Below are positions 1 through 8,948 of a stretch of 64,000 nt of DNA, piece by piece. The DNA comes from Neomegalonema perideroedes DSM 15528 (lineage in GTDB: Bacteria; Pseudomonadota; Alphaproteobacteria; Rhodobacterales; Rhodobacteraceae): assembly GCF_000374145.1 (NCBI RefSeq), contig NZ_KB893654.1, positions 1 to 64,000 of the forward strand, given 5' to 3'. Every line of letters starts with the position of its first letter. Within the stretch, counting starts at the first letter, position 1. The notes under the pieces were generated by a model. The model was not told the origin of the DNA. It searched no databases and saw only the letters and a list, made by a program, of their open reading frames with translations. The position numbers were made by a program, and so were the translations under genes.

Positions 1-108
1 CAACTCGAAACCTGCGGCGCGATCCGAAAAGTTTGAACGACTTTTCGGCGGATCGCGCGATCAACTCGAAACCTGCGGCGCGATCCGAAATTTCGGGCGG
101 ATCGCGCG
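1..108. repeat. Tandem palindromic repeat at the left edge
   Basis: Two direct copies start at 1 and 62. The first 29 bases of each are identical (1-29 and 62-90), and the 13-base end GGCGGATCGCGCG also recurs (47-59 and 96-108). Each copy is an imperfect palindrome: GCGCGATCCG pairs with the later CGGATCGCGC around a loop that differs between copies. The array may continue beyond the window. It is non-coding and resembles an intergenic REP-like element. It is not a CRISPR, because there is no constant repeat with unique spacers. Confidence 0.6.
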
Positions 109-391
109 GTCCATTCAGACTCCGAAGCCTCCTCATGATCCGATGGGACCGGAAAGCGCCGGAGGGGCGAAAGCCGCGTAGGGTCAGAGCCCTGCGGGCG
201 GATATTCATCCTTCGCCCTTGGAATGTTCTTACTATGTTTTAAGGAATCTCCCAAGAACAAATTCATCCGCATGCGTCGTGAATTTCGGAGCGAATCCAG
301 AAGAAGCGCCCGAAGCGCAGAGAAAAAGCCGAAAAAATCCGCAGGCTTCCGCCTCGGATTTCGTCGCTTCCGGAATTTTCAGGAAAAATAG
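109..391. other. Gene-free stretch downstream of the tRNAs
   Basis: I see no supportable gene here. Any open frame would run over the tRNA genes and shows no domain. The part at about 215-265 is more AT-rich than its surroundings. Directly after the tRNA genes, reading on the minus strand, there is a short T-run (positions 390-380) that may serve as their terminator. Confidence 0.4.
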
Positions 392-468
392 TGGCGCGGT
401 TGACGGGGCTCGAACCCGCGACCCCCGGCGTGACAGGCCGGTACTCTAACCAACTGAGCTACAACCGC
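392..468 (-). tRNA. tRNA-Asp (GTC), promoter-distal copy
   Basis: Read on the minus strand, this is a full 77-nt cloverleaf. The acceptor GCGGTTG pairs with CAACCGC, the anticodon arm carries CCTGTCACG with anticodon GTC, the T arm contains GGTTCGAGCC, and a discriminator G is followed by an encoded CCA. It is identical in sequence to the copy at 495-571, with a 26-nt spacer between them, so both are probably cut from one transcript. Confidence 0.97.
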
Positions 469-494
469 ACAGGTCAGTCGCTGAGGCGTCGAAA

Positions 495-571
495 TGGCGC
501 GGTTGACGGGGCTCGAACCCGCGACCCCCGGCGTGACAGGCCGGTACTCTAACCAACTGAGCTACAACCGC
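495..571 (-). tRNA. tRNA-Asp (GTC), promoter-proximal copy
   Basis: This second complete tRNA-Asp has the same 77-nt sequence as its neighbour, including anticodon GTC, the TTCGAGCC T loop and an encoded CCA end. It lies upstream of the other copy in the direction of transcription and about 44 nt below a good sigma-70-type promoter. Confidence 0.97.
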
Positions 572-614
572 CCGTTTCGACGCGCCCGAACCGAAGGTCC
601 GCGCGACGGAGCGG

Positions 615-643
615 TGTCTAACCCGCGTCCGGAGCGGCGTCAA
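615..643 (-). promoter_or_regulatory. Promoter for the tRNA-Asp pair
   Basis: On the minus strand, a -35 box TTGACG (638-643) and a -10 box TAGACA (615-620) are separated by exactly 17 bases. Both point towards the tRNA genes, and the predicted start lies about 35-40 nt before the mature tRNA end. Confidence 0.6.
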
Positions 644-807
644 GCGCGTTCTCGCGAGCGGGCGGCGCGTTCTCGCAGGGGCGGAGCCGGAGCCGCGGGC
701 TTCGCCGCGCTTGTCTGAACCGTGAACGCGCTTATCATAAGGCAAAAATCCGCCGCGCGGGAACGCGGGGCGCAGTCCGACCCGCCATTCTTAGGGAGAA
801 ACTCTTG

Positions 808-1812
808 ATGAAGTCATCCTATCTCGCCCGCCGCGCGGCTTTGGCTCTGGGCCTGGCCTTCGGCGCGAGCCTCGCGGCCGCGCCCGCCGTCGCCCCTCTC
901 GCCTGGGCGCAGAGCTTCCCGAATCGTCCGGTCACGCTGGTGATTCCCTTCGCGGCGGGCGGCTCGACGGACGTGGTCGGGCGCATCGTGGCTCAGAAGA
1001 TGAGCGAGAATCTCGGCCAGTCGGTGGTCGTGGAGAATGTGGCGGGCGCGGGCGGCAGCGTGGGCGCGACGCGCGTCGCCCGCGCCGACGCCGACGGCTA
1101 CACCATCCTCATGGCCACCGTGGCGACCCATGCGCTGAACCCGCTCATGCTGCGCCAGAAGCCCTATGATCCGCAGACCGATTTCGAGCCCATTTCGCTG
1201 CTGGTGGTGGTGCCGAACGTTCTGCTGGTGAATCCCGGCTTCCCGCCGACCACCGTGAACGAGCTTCTGGAGCTGGTCCGCTCCGAGGAGCCCGGCCATT
1301 ACGATTTCGCCTCTTCGGGCAACGGCACGCCGCTGCATCTCTCGGGGGCGCTGTTCAACAGTCTGGCCGACGTCGACATTCAGCATATTCCCTATCAGGG
1401 CTCCGGCCCGGCGCTGAACGACGTGATCGGCGGACAGGTGCCGATCATCTTCGACAACCTGCCTTCGGCTTCGGCCCATATCAAGGCGGGGACTCTGCGG
1501 GCTCTGGGCGTGACCACCAAGACCCGCGCGCCCTCCTTCCCGGAGATCCCCACCATCGACGAGAGCCTGCCGGGCTATGAGACCTATACGTGGAACGCGC
1601 TCTTCGCGCCCAAGGGGACTCCGCCCGAGGCGATCGAGCGCATCCATGCGGCGGCGGTCACGGCGATGGAGGATCCCGACGTGATCGCGCGCATGGCCGA
1701 GTTCAGCGCCGAGATCGTCGCCGGGACGCCGGAGGAGCTGCGCGCCCATGTCGCCGCCGAGACCGAGAAATGGACTCCGGTGGTCGAGGAGGCGGGCGTG
1801 CGCCTCGACTGA
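808..1812 (+). CDS. Tripartite tricarboxylate transporter substrate-binding protein (TctC/Bug family)
   Basis: Predicted periplasmic solute-binding protein of 334 aa. Residues 1-34 are a Sec signal peptide ending AWA. The mature protein starts with the family pattern FPNRPVTLVIPFAAGGSTD, followed by VVVENVAGAGG; together these mark the TctC/Bug fold, which binds carboxylates. Length is normal. The ATG at 808 is chosen over an in-frame TTG at 805 because it sits 9 nt below AGGGAG. No TctA/TctB membrane genes are nearby, so this is an orphan receptor, as is common for Bug proteins. The ligand cannot be read from sequence. An intrinsic terminator follows directly. Confidence 0.92.
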   Translation: MKSSYLARRAALALGLAFGASLAAAPAVAPLAWAQSFPNRPVTLVIPFAAGGSTDVVGRIVAQKMSENLGQSVVVENVAGAGGSVGATRVARADADGYTILMATVATHALNPLMLRQKPYDPQTDFEPISLLVVVPNVLLVNPGFPPTTVNELLELVRSEEPGHYDFASSGNGTPLHLSGALFNSLADVDIQHIPYQGSGPALNDVIGGQVPIIFDNLPSASAHIKAGTLRALGVTTKTRAPSFPEIPTIDESLPGYETYTWNALFAPKGTPPEAIERIHAAAVTAMEDPDVIARMAEFSAEIVAGTPEELRAHVAAETEKWTPVVEEAGVRLD

Positions 1813-1838
1813 GGCGTCTCGTTTCCCAAAAAAGAGGA

Positions 1839-1865
1839 CGGCCGCCCCGAAAGGCGGCCGTTTTT
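1839..1865 (+). terminator. Intrinsic terminator after the Bug gene
   Basis: CGGCCGCC (1839-1846) pairs perfectly with GGCGGCCG (1853-1860) across a CCGAAA loop and is followed by five Ts. Confidence 0.9.
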
Positions 1866-1899
1866 CATTCATGGCCTCATCAGGCTCAGGGGGCGAGCT

Positions 1900-2595
1900 T
1901 CAGGGGGCGAGCTTGAGGCGCCCGGCCTTGAAGGCCTCAAGGCAATCGGAGGCGTCGCCGCGGATGTCCTCGTCGAGCAGGGGCGTGGCGGTCATGCCCT
2001 CGCCGGCGAAGCGCGAGTCGTCGCATTCGCCGTCCTGCGCCCATTCGCTGGAGTCGGTCCCGAAATTGATCCCCTGATAGAAGACCGGGCTGGTGATCTT
2101 CGCCGGACGCAGCCGGACGCTTCCGGCTTTGAAGGCCGCGAGGCAATCCGCGGCGTCGGCGCGCTCGTTTTCGGCCATCAGCGGCGGGTTGGACATGCCG
2201 ACGCCCTCGAAGCGGCGGTCGTCGCATTCGCCGTCCTCAGCCCATTGGCTGGAATCGTCGCCGAACGTGATCCCCTGATAGACGACGGCTTCGGCGGGCG
2301 GATCGCGCAGAGTCAGCTCGCCGGCCTCATAGGCCGCGCGGCAATCGGTGGCGTCGGCGCGGATGTCTGCGTCGAGCAGCGTGGTGGCGGTCATGCCGGG
2401 GCCGCGGAAGCGGGGGTCGTCGCATTCGCCGTCCTTGGCCCATTGGCCGGAATCATCGCCGAAATCGACGTCGGAGGCGGGAATCCGCGACGAGGCGGCG
2501 GCGGACTCGGGCGTGGCGGATTTGCGGCTCTGCGCCAGAGCGGGAACAGGCGCCGCGACCGCGGCGACGAGCAAAAGGGAAAGCAGGCGTTGCAT
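1900..2595 (-). CDS. Exported protein with three CX26C repeats, function unknown
   Basis: 231 aa. Residues 1-21 form a signal peptide ending ALA, so the protein is periplasmic or secreted. The rest is three repeats at about 42-98, 105-164 and 172-229. Each reads FG(D/T)DS(G/S)(Q/E)WA-DGECDD-RF-G-GM, then an acidic stretch, then A(T/A/S)DC--A(Y/F)-AG-(L/V)-L. Each repeat has two cysteines with 26 residues between them (58/85, 124/151, 191/218). This suggests one disulfide per repeat, possibly with an acidic ion-binding site; that part is inference. The start was chosen because AGGAGA lies just upstream and the signal peptide begins there; an upstream in-frame start at 2670 would bury the signal peptide. 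I do not know a function for this repeat. Confidence 0.85.
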   Translation of the reverse strand: MQRLLSLLLVAAVAAPVPALAQSRKSATPESAAASSRIPASDVDFGDDSGQWAKDGECDDPRFRGPGMTATTLLDADIRADATDCRAAYEAGELTLRDPPAEAVVYQGITFGDDSSQWAEDGECDDRRFEGVGMSNPPLMAENERADAADCLAAFKAGSVRLRPAKITSPVFYQGINFGTDSSEWAQDGECDDSRFAGEGMTATPLLDEDIRGDASDCLEAFKAGRLKLAP

Positions 2596-2782
2596 AATAC
2601 AGGGTCTCCTGAAGGCGGGCCTTCTCTGGAATGTGAACGCCTCGCCTTTCCGGATTATGGAGGAACTCATGAAGATTCGTCCAGCGACGCGGGCCGGTCT
2701 CGATCTTCGGGCCGCTCCGCCGCGCCCTGCTCCGGGGAGGCCGGGGAGGCGGTCTTCCTCCGTGAGAATCCGGGGAGGGCGT

Positions 2783-2811
2783 AGGGGCGCCCGGCGATAA
2801 AGGGCGCCCCT
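2783..2811. other. Strong hairpin between divergent-stop genes
   Basis: AGGGGCGCCC (2783-2792) pairs perfectly with GGGCGCCCCT (2802-2811) around a 9-nt loop. It has no T-run on either strand. It lies just past the stop of the minus-strand intradiol-dioxygenase-like gene, so it could protect or terminate that mRNA. Confidence 0.45.
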
Positions 2812-2856
2812 CCGAGGTTCGGGCTCCGGCGTCCGGGCCGGGGCCCGTCTCAGGCC

Positions 2857-3804
2857 TCAGCCTTTCGCGCCGGGGATCAGATCCGCAGGCGAGATCGGCG
2901 TTCTGGAGCCGCCGGGGCCTCCGGGGAAGCCGCCCGGAAAACCTCCGGGCGGGGGGCCGGGGGGCGGGCCGCCCCGGAATCCTTCCGGGAATCCTTCGGG
3001 GAATCCTTCGGGCGGAGGTCCGGGAGGGCGCCCGCCGGGTCCGCCGCCGGGGCCTCGGGGGCCGCCCGGCATGCCGACGTCCCGCGAGACGGCGTTGGGG
3101 TCGATCCCGACCACGAGTTCGGCCTCATAGCCGTCCTCCTGCTCGCGGATGGCGGCGTAGGAGCCTTCTCCCGCCTGTTTGGCGATGCCGTCGCGGGCGT
3201 TGATGGTGTCGCGGGTCGAGTCGCGCTTATAGAGCGGATCGTTGAGATAGATGTATTCGCTGAGGGCGTCGGGGAAGAAGAGCTGTCCGGTGAGGACCGT
3301 CCGCTCCTCGACGAAGACCTTGAAATGGACATGCGTCGTGCGGCCGCGATACCAGCCCGGATAAATCGTGACGAAATTCGCCACGCCGCGCTCGTCGGCG
3401 ATCTGAGTTCCGCGCAGGAAGGTCTGTCCGCTGGTGTCGGTCACGCCGTCGGAGCCCTGATTCGCATAGCCCGAGTAATCGCCGCCCGCGTCGCAATGCC
3501 AGACGTCCACCCGCGCGCCCGGCATGGGCCGACAGGAGGCGTCGACGATCTGCATCGCCAGCTTGAGCGGGATTCCGGGGCGATCCTCGCGGATGTCGGC
3601 GCGCAGAAGCTTGGGATCGATGTAATAGGGGCCTTCCGTGACTTCGGGCGTCAGGGCGCAGACGTTGGGCGCGATCAGGCCCGCCTGAGCCGCCGCGCGC
3701 CGCGCCCAGGGAGGAGCCGCGGCGCCGCCCGCCGTCAGGGCCGCGCTGGCCGCCAGAAGACGAAGCAAGGTCCGTCGGTCGGGGCTGGCTGGGAGAAGAG
3801 TCAT
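2857..3804 (-). CDS. Exported intradiol-dioxygenase-like protein with Pro/Gly-rich tail
   Basis: 315 aa. The N-terminus ([11 protein letters not shown], then a hydrophobic stretch ending AAA) resembles a Tat signal. The core has intradiol ring-cleavage dioxygenase landmarks: EGPYYID (about 57-63), [14 protein letters not shown] (about 100-113), FLRGTQ, and [14 protein letters not shown] (about 149-161). Tyr60 or Tyr61, Tyr152, His158 and His160 fit the non-haem Fe(III) Tyr-Tyr-His-His set that cleaves catechol-type rings. From about 244 to the end the protein is almost only Gly, Pro and Phe, which the family core does not need. No aromatic degradation genes lie nearby, so the substrate is unknown. 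The ATG at 3804 puts the RR near the N-terminus and has AGGAG upstream; an ATG at 3837 has no RBS. Confidence 0.85.
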   Translation of the reverse strand: MTLLPASPDRRTLLRLLAASAALTAGGAAAPPWARRAAAQAGLIAPNVCALTPEVTEGPYYIDPKLLRADIREDRPGIPLKLAMQIVDASCRPMPGARVDVWHCDAGGDYSGYANQGSDGVTDTSGQTFLRGTQIADERGVANFVTIYPGWYRGRTTHVHFKVFVEERTVLTGQLFFPDALSEYIYLNDPLYKRDSTRDTINARDGIAKQAGEGSYAAIREQEDGYEAELVVGIDPNAVSRDVGMPGGPRGPGGGPGGRPPGPPPEGFPEGFPEGFRGGPPPGPPPGGFPGGFPGGPGGSRTPISPADLIPGAKG

Positions 3805-4024
3805 GTTCGGGGGGTGCTCCTTGAAATCGACCCCCATGCTACGGCCCGGCCCGCGAAAGCCGTCGCCTCCGCGTCATCGCGCCGCAGAAGCCGCCTCCGG
3901 AGGGCTTTCGCCGCCTCCTGATCTTTTGAGGCCCGCCCCTGCGGCCCCGAAAGCCTTTCCAATCCGCCGTCGGGGGCGTAAAACGCTGGAAATCGTAAAA
4001 AATATAAGATTTGAGGCGGATTCC

Positions 4025-5458
4025 ATGACTGCGGCGCTTCCTCTCGACATCGGCGCGATTCACTTCATCGGAATCGGCGGCATCGGCATGAGCGGCATCG
4101 CCGAGGTGCTGCTGAACCTCGGGCATCAGGTGCAGGGCTCGGACGCCAAGCTCAGTCCCATCTCAGAGCGGCTGGAGCGGCTCGGCGCGAAGGTCTTCGC
4201 GGGCCATGCGGCGGAGAATCTCGGCGAGGCGCGGGTGGTGGTGGTCTCCTCGGCCATCAAGCCGGAGAATCCCGAACTCATGGAGGCCCGCGCGCGGCGT
4301 CTGCCGGTGGTGCGGCGGGCCGAGATGCTCGCCGAGCTGATGCGCCTCAAATGGAACGTGGCCGTGGCCGGAACCCATGGCAAAACCACCACCACCTCGC
4401 TCTGCGCGGCCATGCTCGACGCGGGCGGGCTGGATCCGACGGTGGTCAACGGCGGGGTGATCCACGCCTACGGCTCCAACGCGCGCAAGGGCGCGGGCGA
4501 CTGGATGGTCGTCGAGGCCGACGAATCCGACGGCACCTTCCTCAAGCTCCCGGCGACGGTGGCGGTGGTCACCAACATCGATCCCGAGCATCTCGACCAT
4601 TACGGCAGCTTCGAAGCGGCCAAGGCGGCCTTCCTGACCTTCGTGTCGAACATCCCCTTTTACGGCGCCGCCATCTGCTGCCTCGATCATCCCGAGGTTC
4701 AGGCCATGGTCGGGCGGATGCGCGACCGGCGCGTCGTGACTTACGGCTTCAATCCTCAGGCCGACGTCATGGCGGAGAATCCGCGCATGGAGGGCGGGGT
4801 CTCCGTCTTCGACGTCGCGATCCGCTGGCCGGGCGAGGAGGCGCGCCGTCTGGAGGGCCTGCGTCTGCCCATGCCGGGCGAGCATAACGTGCAGAACGCC
4901 CTCGCGGCTCTGGCGGTGGCGCTGCATCTCGGGATCGGCGACGCGGCGATCCGGGCGGCTCTGGAGGGCTTCCGGGGCGTCAAAAGGCGCTTCACCCCTG
5001 CGGGCGAGTGGAAGGGCGTCCGGATCATCGACGATTACGGCCATCATCCCGCCGAGATCGCCGCCACGCTCAAGGCCGCCCGCGCGGCGGCGGGCGAGGG
5101 CCGGGTGATCGCGGTGCATCAGCCCCATCGCTACACGCGGCTGCATGATCTCTTCGATCAATTCTGCGGCTGCTTCAACGAAGCCGACGTCGCCGTGATC
5201 TCCGAGGTCTATGCGGCGGGCGAAGCGCCCATCGCAGGCGCGACGCGCGACCATCTCGTCGAGGGCCTGCGGACGCGCGGCCATCGGCGGGCTCTGGCTC
5301 TGGACTCCGCCGAGGCTCTGCCGGAGCTGATCGCCGCCGAAGCCCGGCCGGGCGATCTGGTGGTCTGCCTTGGCGCGGGCTCGATCACGCAATGGGCCAA
5401 CGCCCTCGCCGCCGAGCTCGCCGCTCTGGAGGTTAAGAAGGCCAAAGGCGCCGCCTGA
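4025..5458 (+). CDS. murC: UDP-N-acetylmuramate--L-alanine ligase
   Basis: MurC (477 aa) adds L-Ala to UDP-MurNAc using ATP, the first step of the stem peptide; it is cytoplasmic. The N-terminal nucleotide-binding motif [16 protein letters not shown] (about 12-27) and the ATP loop [10 protein letters not shown] (115-124) are intact, as are [20 protein letters not shown] and the C-terminal [10 protein letters not shown]. The start is the ATG just before the conserved N-terminus; longer in-frame starts add unrelated sequence. It opens a six-gene run, murC-murB-ddl-ftsQ-ftsA-ftsZ. An AT-rich stretch with TATAAG lies just upstream (about 4000-4010) and probably holds the promoter. murG, often found before murC, is absent here. 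Confidence 0.98.
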   Translation: MTAALPLDIGAIHFIGIGGIGMSGIAEVLLNLGHQVQGSDAKLSPISERLERLGAKVFAGHAAENLGEARVVVVSSAIKPENPELMEARARRLPVVRRAEMLAELMRLKWNVAVAGTHGKTTTTSLCAAMLDAGGLDPTVVNGGVIHAYGSNARKGAGDWMVVEADESDGTFLKLPATVAVVTNIDPEHLDHYGSFEAAKAAFLTFVSNIPFYGAAICCLDHPEVQAMVGRMRDRRVVTYGFNPQADVMAENPRMEGGVSVFDVAIRWPGEEARRLEGLRLPMPGEHNVQNALAALAVALHLGIGDAAIRAALEGFRGVKRRFTPAGEWKGVRIIDDYGHHPAEIAATLKAARAAAGEGRVIAVHQPHRYTRLHDLFDQFCGCFNEADVAVISEVYAAGEAPIAGATRDHLVEGLRTRGHRRALALDSAEALPELIAAEARPGDLVVCLGAGSITQWANALAAELAALEVKKAKGAA

Positions 5459-5499
5459 TCCCTTCGCCCTCCGTCTTCCCTCGCGCAGGAAGGGCTTCG

Positions 5500-6585
5500 A
5501 TGTCTTCGCCGATCACTCCTGAATCCGCCCAAGAGCTTCTCGCGCGTCTGCCGGAGGTCCGGGGGCGGCTGACGCCCATGGCGCCGCTCGCGCCCTATAC
5601 GTGGTTTCGCGTCGGCGGCCCGGCGGAGGTCTTCTTCACGCCCGCCGATCCCGAAGACCTCGCGGCCTTCCTCGCCGGGACTCCGGAGGCGGTTCCGCTG
5701 ACCATCCTCGGGGTGGGCAGCAATCTGCTCATCCGCGACGGCGGGATTCCCGGAGTCGCGATTCGCTTGGGGCGCGGCTTCAACGCCGTCGAGCCTCTGG
5801 AGGGCGCGCGGCTCAGGGCGGGGGCGGCGGCTCTGGATTCCCGCGCCGCCGAAGCCGCCGCCGAGGCGGGAATCGGCGGTCTGGAATATCTGCGCGGCGT
5901 GCCGGGGACCATCGGCGGGGCTTTGCGCATGAACGCCGGATGCTACGGGACCGAAACCAAGGATCGCCTGATCTCCGCCGAATTCCTCTTGCGCGACGGG
6001 ACTCGCCGCGAGATCTCCGCCGGGGATCTGCGCTTCGGCTATCGCAGCGCCCAAGGCTGGCCGGAGGGCGCCGTGGCGGTCTCGGCGACGTTCCAAGGCG
6101 AGCCGGACCAGCCGGAGGCCGTCCGCGCCCGCATGGCCGAATTGGTCGCCCGCCGCGAGGCCTCTCAGCCGGTGAAGGCCCGCACGGGCGGCTCGACCTT
6201 CCGCAATCCGGCGGGCCGCTCCACCGTGGACGGAAGCCACATGCCCCTCGCGGCCTGGCGGCTCATCGACGAGGCCGGCGCCCGGGGCCTGAGGATCGGC
6301 GGCGCCGAAGTCAGCCCGCAGCATTGCAACTTCCTCATCGCCCATGAGGGGGCGACCGCCGCCGAGGTCGAGGCTCTCGGCGAGGAGGTCCGCCGCCGCG
6401 TCTTCGAGACCAGCGGCCATGAGCTGCATTGGGAGATCAAGCGCCTCGGCCTGCCCGCGCCGGGGGCCGCGCCCATCCCGGACGGAGCCGAAAAGGCGCG
6501 GGAAAGGCGAGCATACGGAATCTCCTCTCCCGAGGTTGCGGGCGAGGCTGTTAACCTTCATCCCGACACCCGACCCGGAGCCTGA
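5500..6585 (+). CDS. murB: UDP-N-acetylenolpyruvoylglucosamine reductase
   Basis: MurB (361 aa) is a flavoenzyme that uses NADPH to reduce the enolpyruvyl ether to UDP-MurNAc. FAD-binding signatures are present: TWFRVGGPAE (34-43), GVGSNLLIRDGG (71-82) and GVPGTIGGALRMNAGCYG (133-150). Catalytic candidates are Tyr181-Arg182 in GYRSA, Ser232 in GGSTFRNP, and the Glu of GGAEVSPQHCNFL. The last 30 or so residues (after LHWEIKRLG) extend beyond the usual end and have no recognisable function. The gene starts 41 nt after murC and ends 9 nt before ddl. Confidence 0.97.
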   Translation: MSSPITPESAQELLARLPEVRGRLTPMAPLAPYTWFRVGGPAEVFFTPADPEDLAAFLAGTPEAVPLTILGVGSNLLIRDGGIPGVAIRLGRGFNAVEPLEGARLRAGAAALDSRAAEAAAEAGIGGLEYLRGVPGTIGGALRMNAGCYGTETKDRLISAEFLLRDGTRREISAGDLRFGYRSAQGWPEGAVAVSATFQGEPDQPEAVRARMAELVARREASQPVKARTGGSTFRNPAGRSTVDGSHMPLAAWRLIDEAGARGLRIGGAEVSPQHCNFLIAHEGATAAEVEALGEEVRRRVFETSGHELHWEIKRLGLPAPGAAPIPDGAEKARERRAYGISSPEVAGEAVNLHPDTRPGA

Positions 6586-6594
6586 GGACCGCGC

Positions 6595-7509
6595 ATGACC
6601 CAGAAACGCCATCACCGCATCGCTCTTTTGTTGGGCGGCCGCTCCGCCGAACGCGAAGTGTCGCTGGCTTCGGGCGCGGCCTGCGCGGAGGGTCTGCGCG
6701 CGGCGGGCTACGAGGTGGAGGAGATCGACGCGGGCCGCGATCTGGCGGCGCGTCTGACGGCCGCCCGACCGGACGCCGTCTTCAACGCGCTCCATGGCAA
6801 ATGGGGCGAGGACGGCTGCGTGCAGGGTCTGCTGGAGCTGATGGAGCTCCCTTACACCCATTCCGGCGTGCGGGCCTCGGCCTTGTCGATGGACAAGCAT
6901 TTGTCGAAGGCGGTTTTCCGGGCGGCGGGCCTGCCGGTGGCGGAGAGCCTGCTGGCCAGCCCCGCCGAGATCGCCGCGCGCCATCTCATGCCCTTGCCCT
7001 ATGTGGTCAAGCCCTATGACGAGGGCTCTTCGGTGGGGGTGCACGTCCTGCGCGAGGGCGCCAACGCGCCGCCTCAGGTGCAGGGCGCCCTTCAGGAGCG
7101 GCTGATGGTCGAGGCCTATGCGCCGGGCCGGGAATTGACCGTGGCGGTGCGGGCGGGCGAGCCCATGACCGTCACCGAGATCGTCGCCGAGGGCTGGTAC
7201 GACTATGACGCGAAATATAAGCTCGGCGGCTCGCGCCATGTGGTCCCCGCTGAGATGCCCGAGGAGGCCTTCGACGCCGCCATGGGGATCGCCGCCGCCG
7301 CCTATCAGGCGCTCGGCTGCCGGGGCGTCGCGCGGGCCGACATCCGTTGGGACGACCGCAAGGGCGTCGAGGGCTTCGCGCTGCTGGAGATGAACACTCA
7401 GCCCGGCATGACTCCGACTTCGCTCGCGCCCGAGCAGGCGGCCTATCTGGGGATCTCCTTCCCGGAATTCGTCGCCTGGATGGTCGAGGACGCTTCATGT
7501 CGGCGCTGA
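6595..7509 (+). CDS. ddl: D-alanine--D-alanine ligase
   Basis: Ddl (304 aa) joins two D-Ala using ATP to give the dipeptide end of the murein precursor. It is an ATP-grasp enzyme. The N-terminal substrate motif LLGGRSAEREVSL (about 12-24), the HGKWGEDG loop (65-72), YVVKPYDEGSSVGV (about 137-150) and the metal site LLEMNTQPGMTPTSL (about 264-278) are all intact. Length is typical for the DdlB type that sits in division clusters. It begins 9 nt after murB and is probably co-transcribed. Confidence 0.97.
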   Translation: MTQKRHHRIALLLGGRSAEREVSLASGAACAEGLRAAGYEVEEIDAGRDLAARLTAARPDAVFNALHGKWGEDGCVQGLLELMELPYTHSGVRASALSMDKHLSKAVFRAAGLPVAESLLASPAEIAARHLMPLPYVVKPYDEGSSVGVHVLREGANAPPQVQGALQERLMVEAYAPGRELTVAVRAGEPMTVTEIVAEGWYDYDAKYKLGGSRHVVPAEMPEEAFDAAMGIAAAAYQALGCRGVARADIRWDDRKGVEGFALLEMNTQPGMTPTSLAPEQAAYLGISFPEFVAWMVEDASCRR

Positions 7510-7651
7510 GCCTTCACAAACCTGCGTTCCGGAGCTCGCGCGGGGCGCGCGCGGTCAGGAGCGGCCTCTCGTTAACGCTATGGCAAAGCGGACGCGATTT
7601 TCTGGACGTCGCCCGCTTTCGCCCGAATCCGGCGACAGGAAAGATTCCGCC

Positions 7652-8941
7652 ATGTCCATGACCGAAGCGCCTCCCGCCTCCGCCTCCTCCGCCGCGCCGC
7701 CTGCGGGGGCGAAGCCCGACGCCGCCCAAGCCGCGGCCGAGCGTCTGGCGCGCAAGCTCGCCGAGGCGGGGAAGGCTCTGGGCGCGGTCTCGAAGGAGGC
7801 TTCCCCCTCTTCGGCCTCCCCTTCTTCGGCCTCGGCCCTCGCGCCGGAGGCTTTGTTGAAGGCCGCTCCCGCCGCCCCCAGTCCGATGGCCAAGACTCCG
7901 GCGGCCAAGAGCCCGGCGGCTGGATCCGCTTTAGGCGCTCCGGCGCCGACTCCCGCCGCGCCGCCCGTGGCCCGCATGAGCGCGCCCTATCCTTGGGAAG
8001 GCCCCGCGCTGGAGGACAAAGGCGTGGCCTCTCTGGTGACGCCGCCCGCCGAATCGCGGGCGCGAGCCGCTTCGGCTCAGGTTCTGGAGAAGGTGAAGGG
8101 CGGGCTGCTGCGCGCCGCCGTGGCGCGTCCGCCGCGGCGCTGGCGGGTGATCGGCGGGGCGATCTTGGGCGTGGGGCTGATCGCGCTGGGCGCGGCGGCT
8201 TTGCTCAAGGACCGCGATCCGGCTGATTTCGCGCTCCAGACCGGCGAGATCCGCGCCCGCATGGCGCAGCGTCCCGAATTGGCCATCCATACGCTGCACG
8301 TCACAGGGCGCGAAAACCTCTCCGTCGAGGAGATCAAGACCGCGCTCGGCATCGAGCCGGACGGCCGCGTCTCGGCCATGGGCTTCGACGCCGCCGCCGC
8401 CCGTCTGCGGCTGGAGGCCTCGCCTTGGGTGCGCGCGGCCTCGGTGGAGCTGGCCGATTCCGGCGAGGTCTTCGTCACGCTGGACGAGCGCGTCCCTTCG
8501 GCGGTCTGGCAGATCCGGGGCGAGTTCTGGCTGATCGATTCCGAAGGCGCGCGCATCGCGCGGGTGATGGACGCCACCGAACGCCTCGACCTGCCTTGGG
8601 TGGTGGGGGCGGGCGCCGACCGCGCCTCCGGCGAGGCTTGGCGGCTGCTGGAGGCGGCGGGACCGGAATTGCGGTCGCGGATCGGGGCTTTGACCCGGGT
8701 CGGACAGCGCCGCTGGGACATCGAGCTGATCGACGGCCGCCGCATTCTGCTGCCCGAGACCGATCCTTTCGCGGCGATGCGCGCTCTTGGCGAATTGACT
8801 CGCGGGGCGGCTTTGCTGCAACGCAGCTTCCTCGAATTGAATTACACCAACGCGGCCGAAGGGCTCGTGGCGAGCCTGCCGGAAGACGCGCAGGCTTATC
8901 GCGAGCGGCTTCGCGCGGAGCCCGCGCCAACCCGAAAATGA
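7652..8941 (+). CDS. ftsQ: Cell division protein FtsQ
   Basis: Single-pass inner-membrane divisome protein that links early and late division proteins; 429 aa from this start. The first 160 or so residues are an Ala/Pro/Lys-rich cytoplasmic tail, far longer than in enteric FtsQ. A membrane helix follows (about 165-185), then the periplasmic POTRA domain beginning IHTLHVTGRENLSVEEIK (about 212-229) and the FtsQ beta domain with SPWVRAASVE and VPSAVWQ. The chosen ATG has AGGAAAG upstream; an in-frame ATG at 7580 has no RBS. It ends 7 nt before ftsA. Confidence 0.93.
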   Translation: MSMTEAPPASASSAAPPAGAKPDAAQAAAERLARKLAEAGKALGAVSKEASPSSASPSSASALAPEALLKAAPAAPSPMAKTPAAKSPAAGSALGAPAPTPAAPPVARMSAPYPWEGPALEDKGVASLVTPPAESRARAASAQVLEKVKGGLLRAAVARPPRRWRVIGGAILGVGLIALGAAALLKDRDPADFALQTGEIRARMAQRPELAIHTLHVTGRENLSVEEIKTALGIEPDGRVSAMGFDAAAARLRLEASPWVRAASVELADSGEVFVTLDERVPSAVWQIRGEFWLIDSEGARIARVMDATERLDLPWVVGAGADRASGEAWRLLEAAGPELRSRIGALTRVGQRRWDIELIDGRRILLPETDPFAAMRALGELTRGAALLQRSFLELNYTNAAEGLVASLPEDAQAYRERLRAEPAPTRK

Positions 8942-8948
8942 CCTTCTC

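Noticed and set aside
1-108. CRISPR at the left edge
   Set aside because: Only two units, each palindromic, with loops rather than uniform-length spacers.
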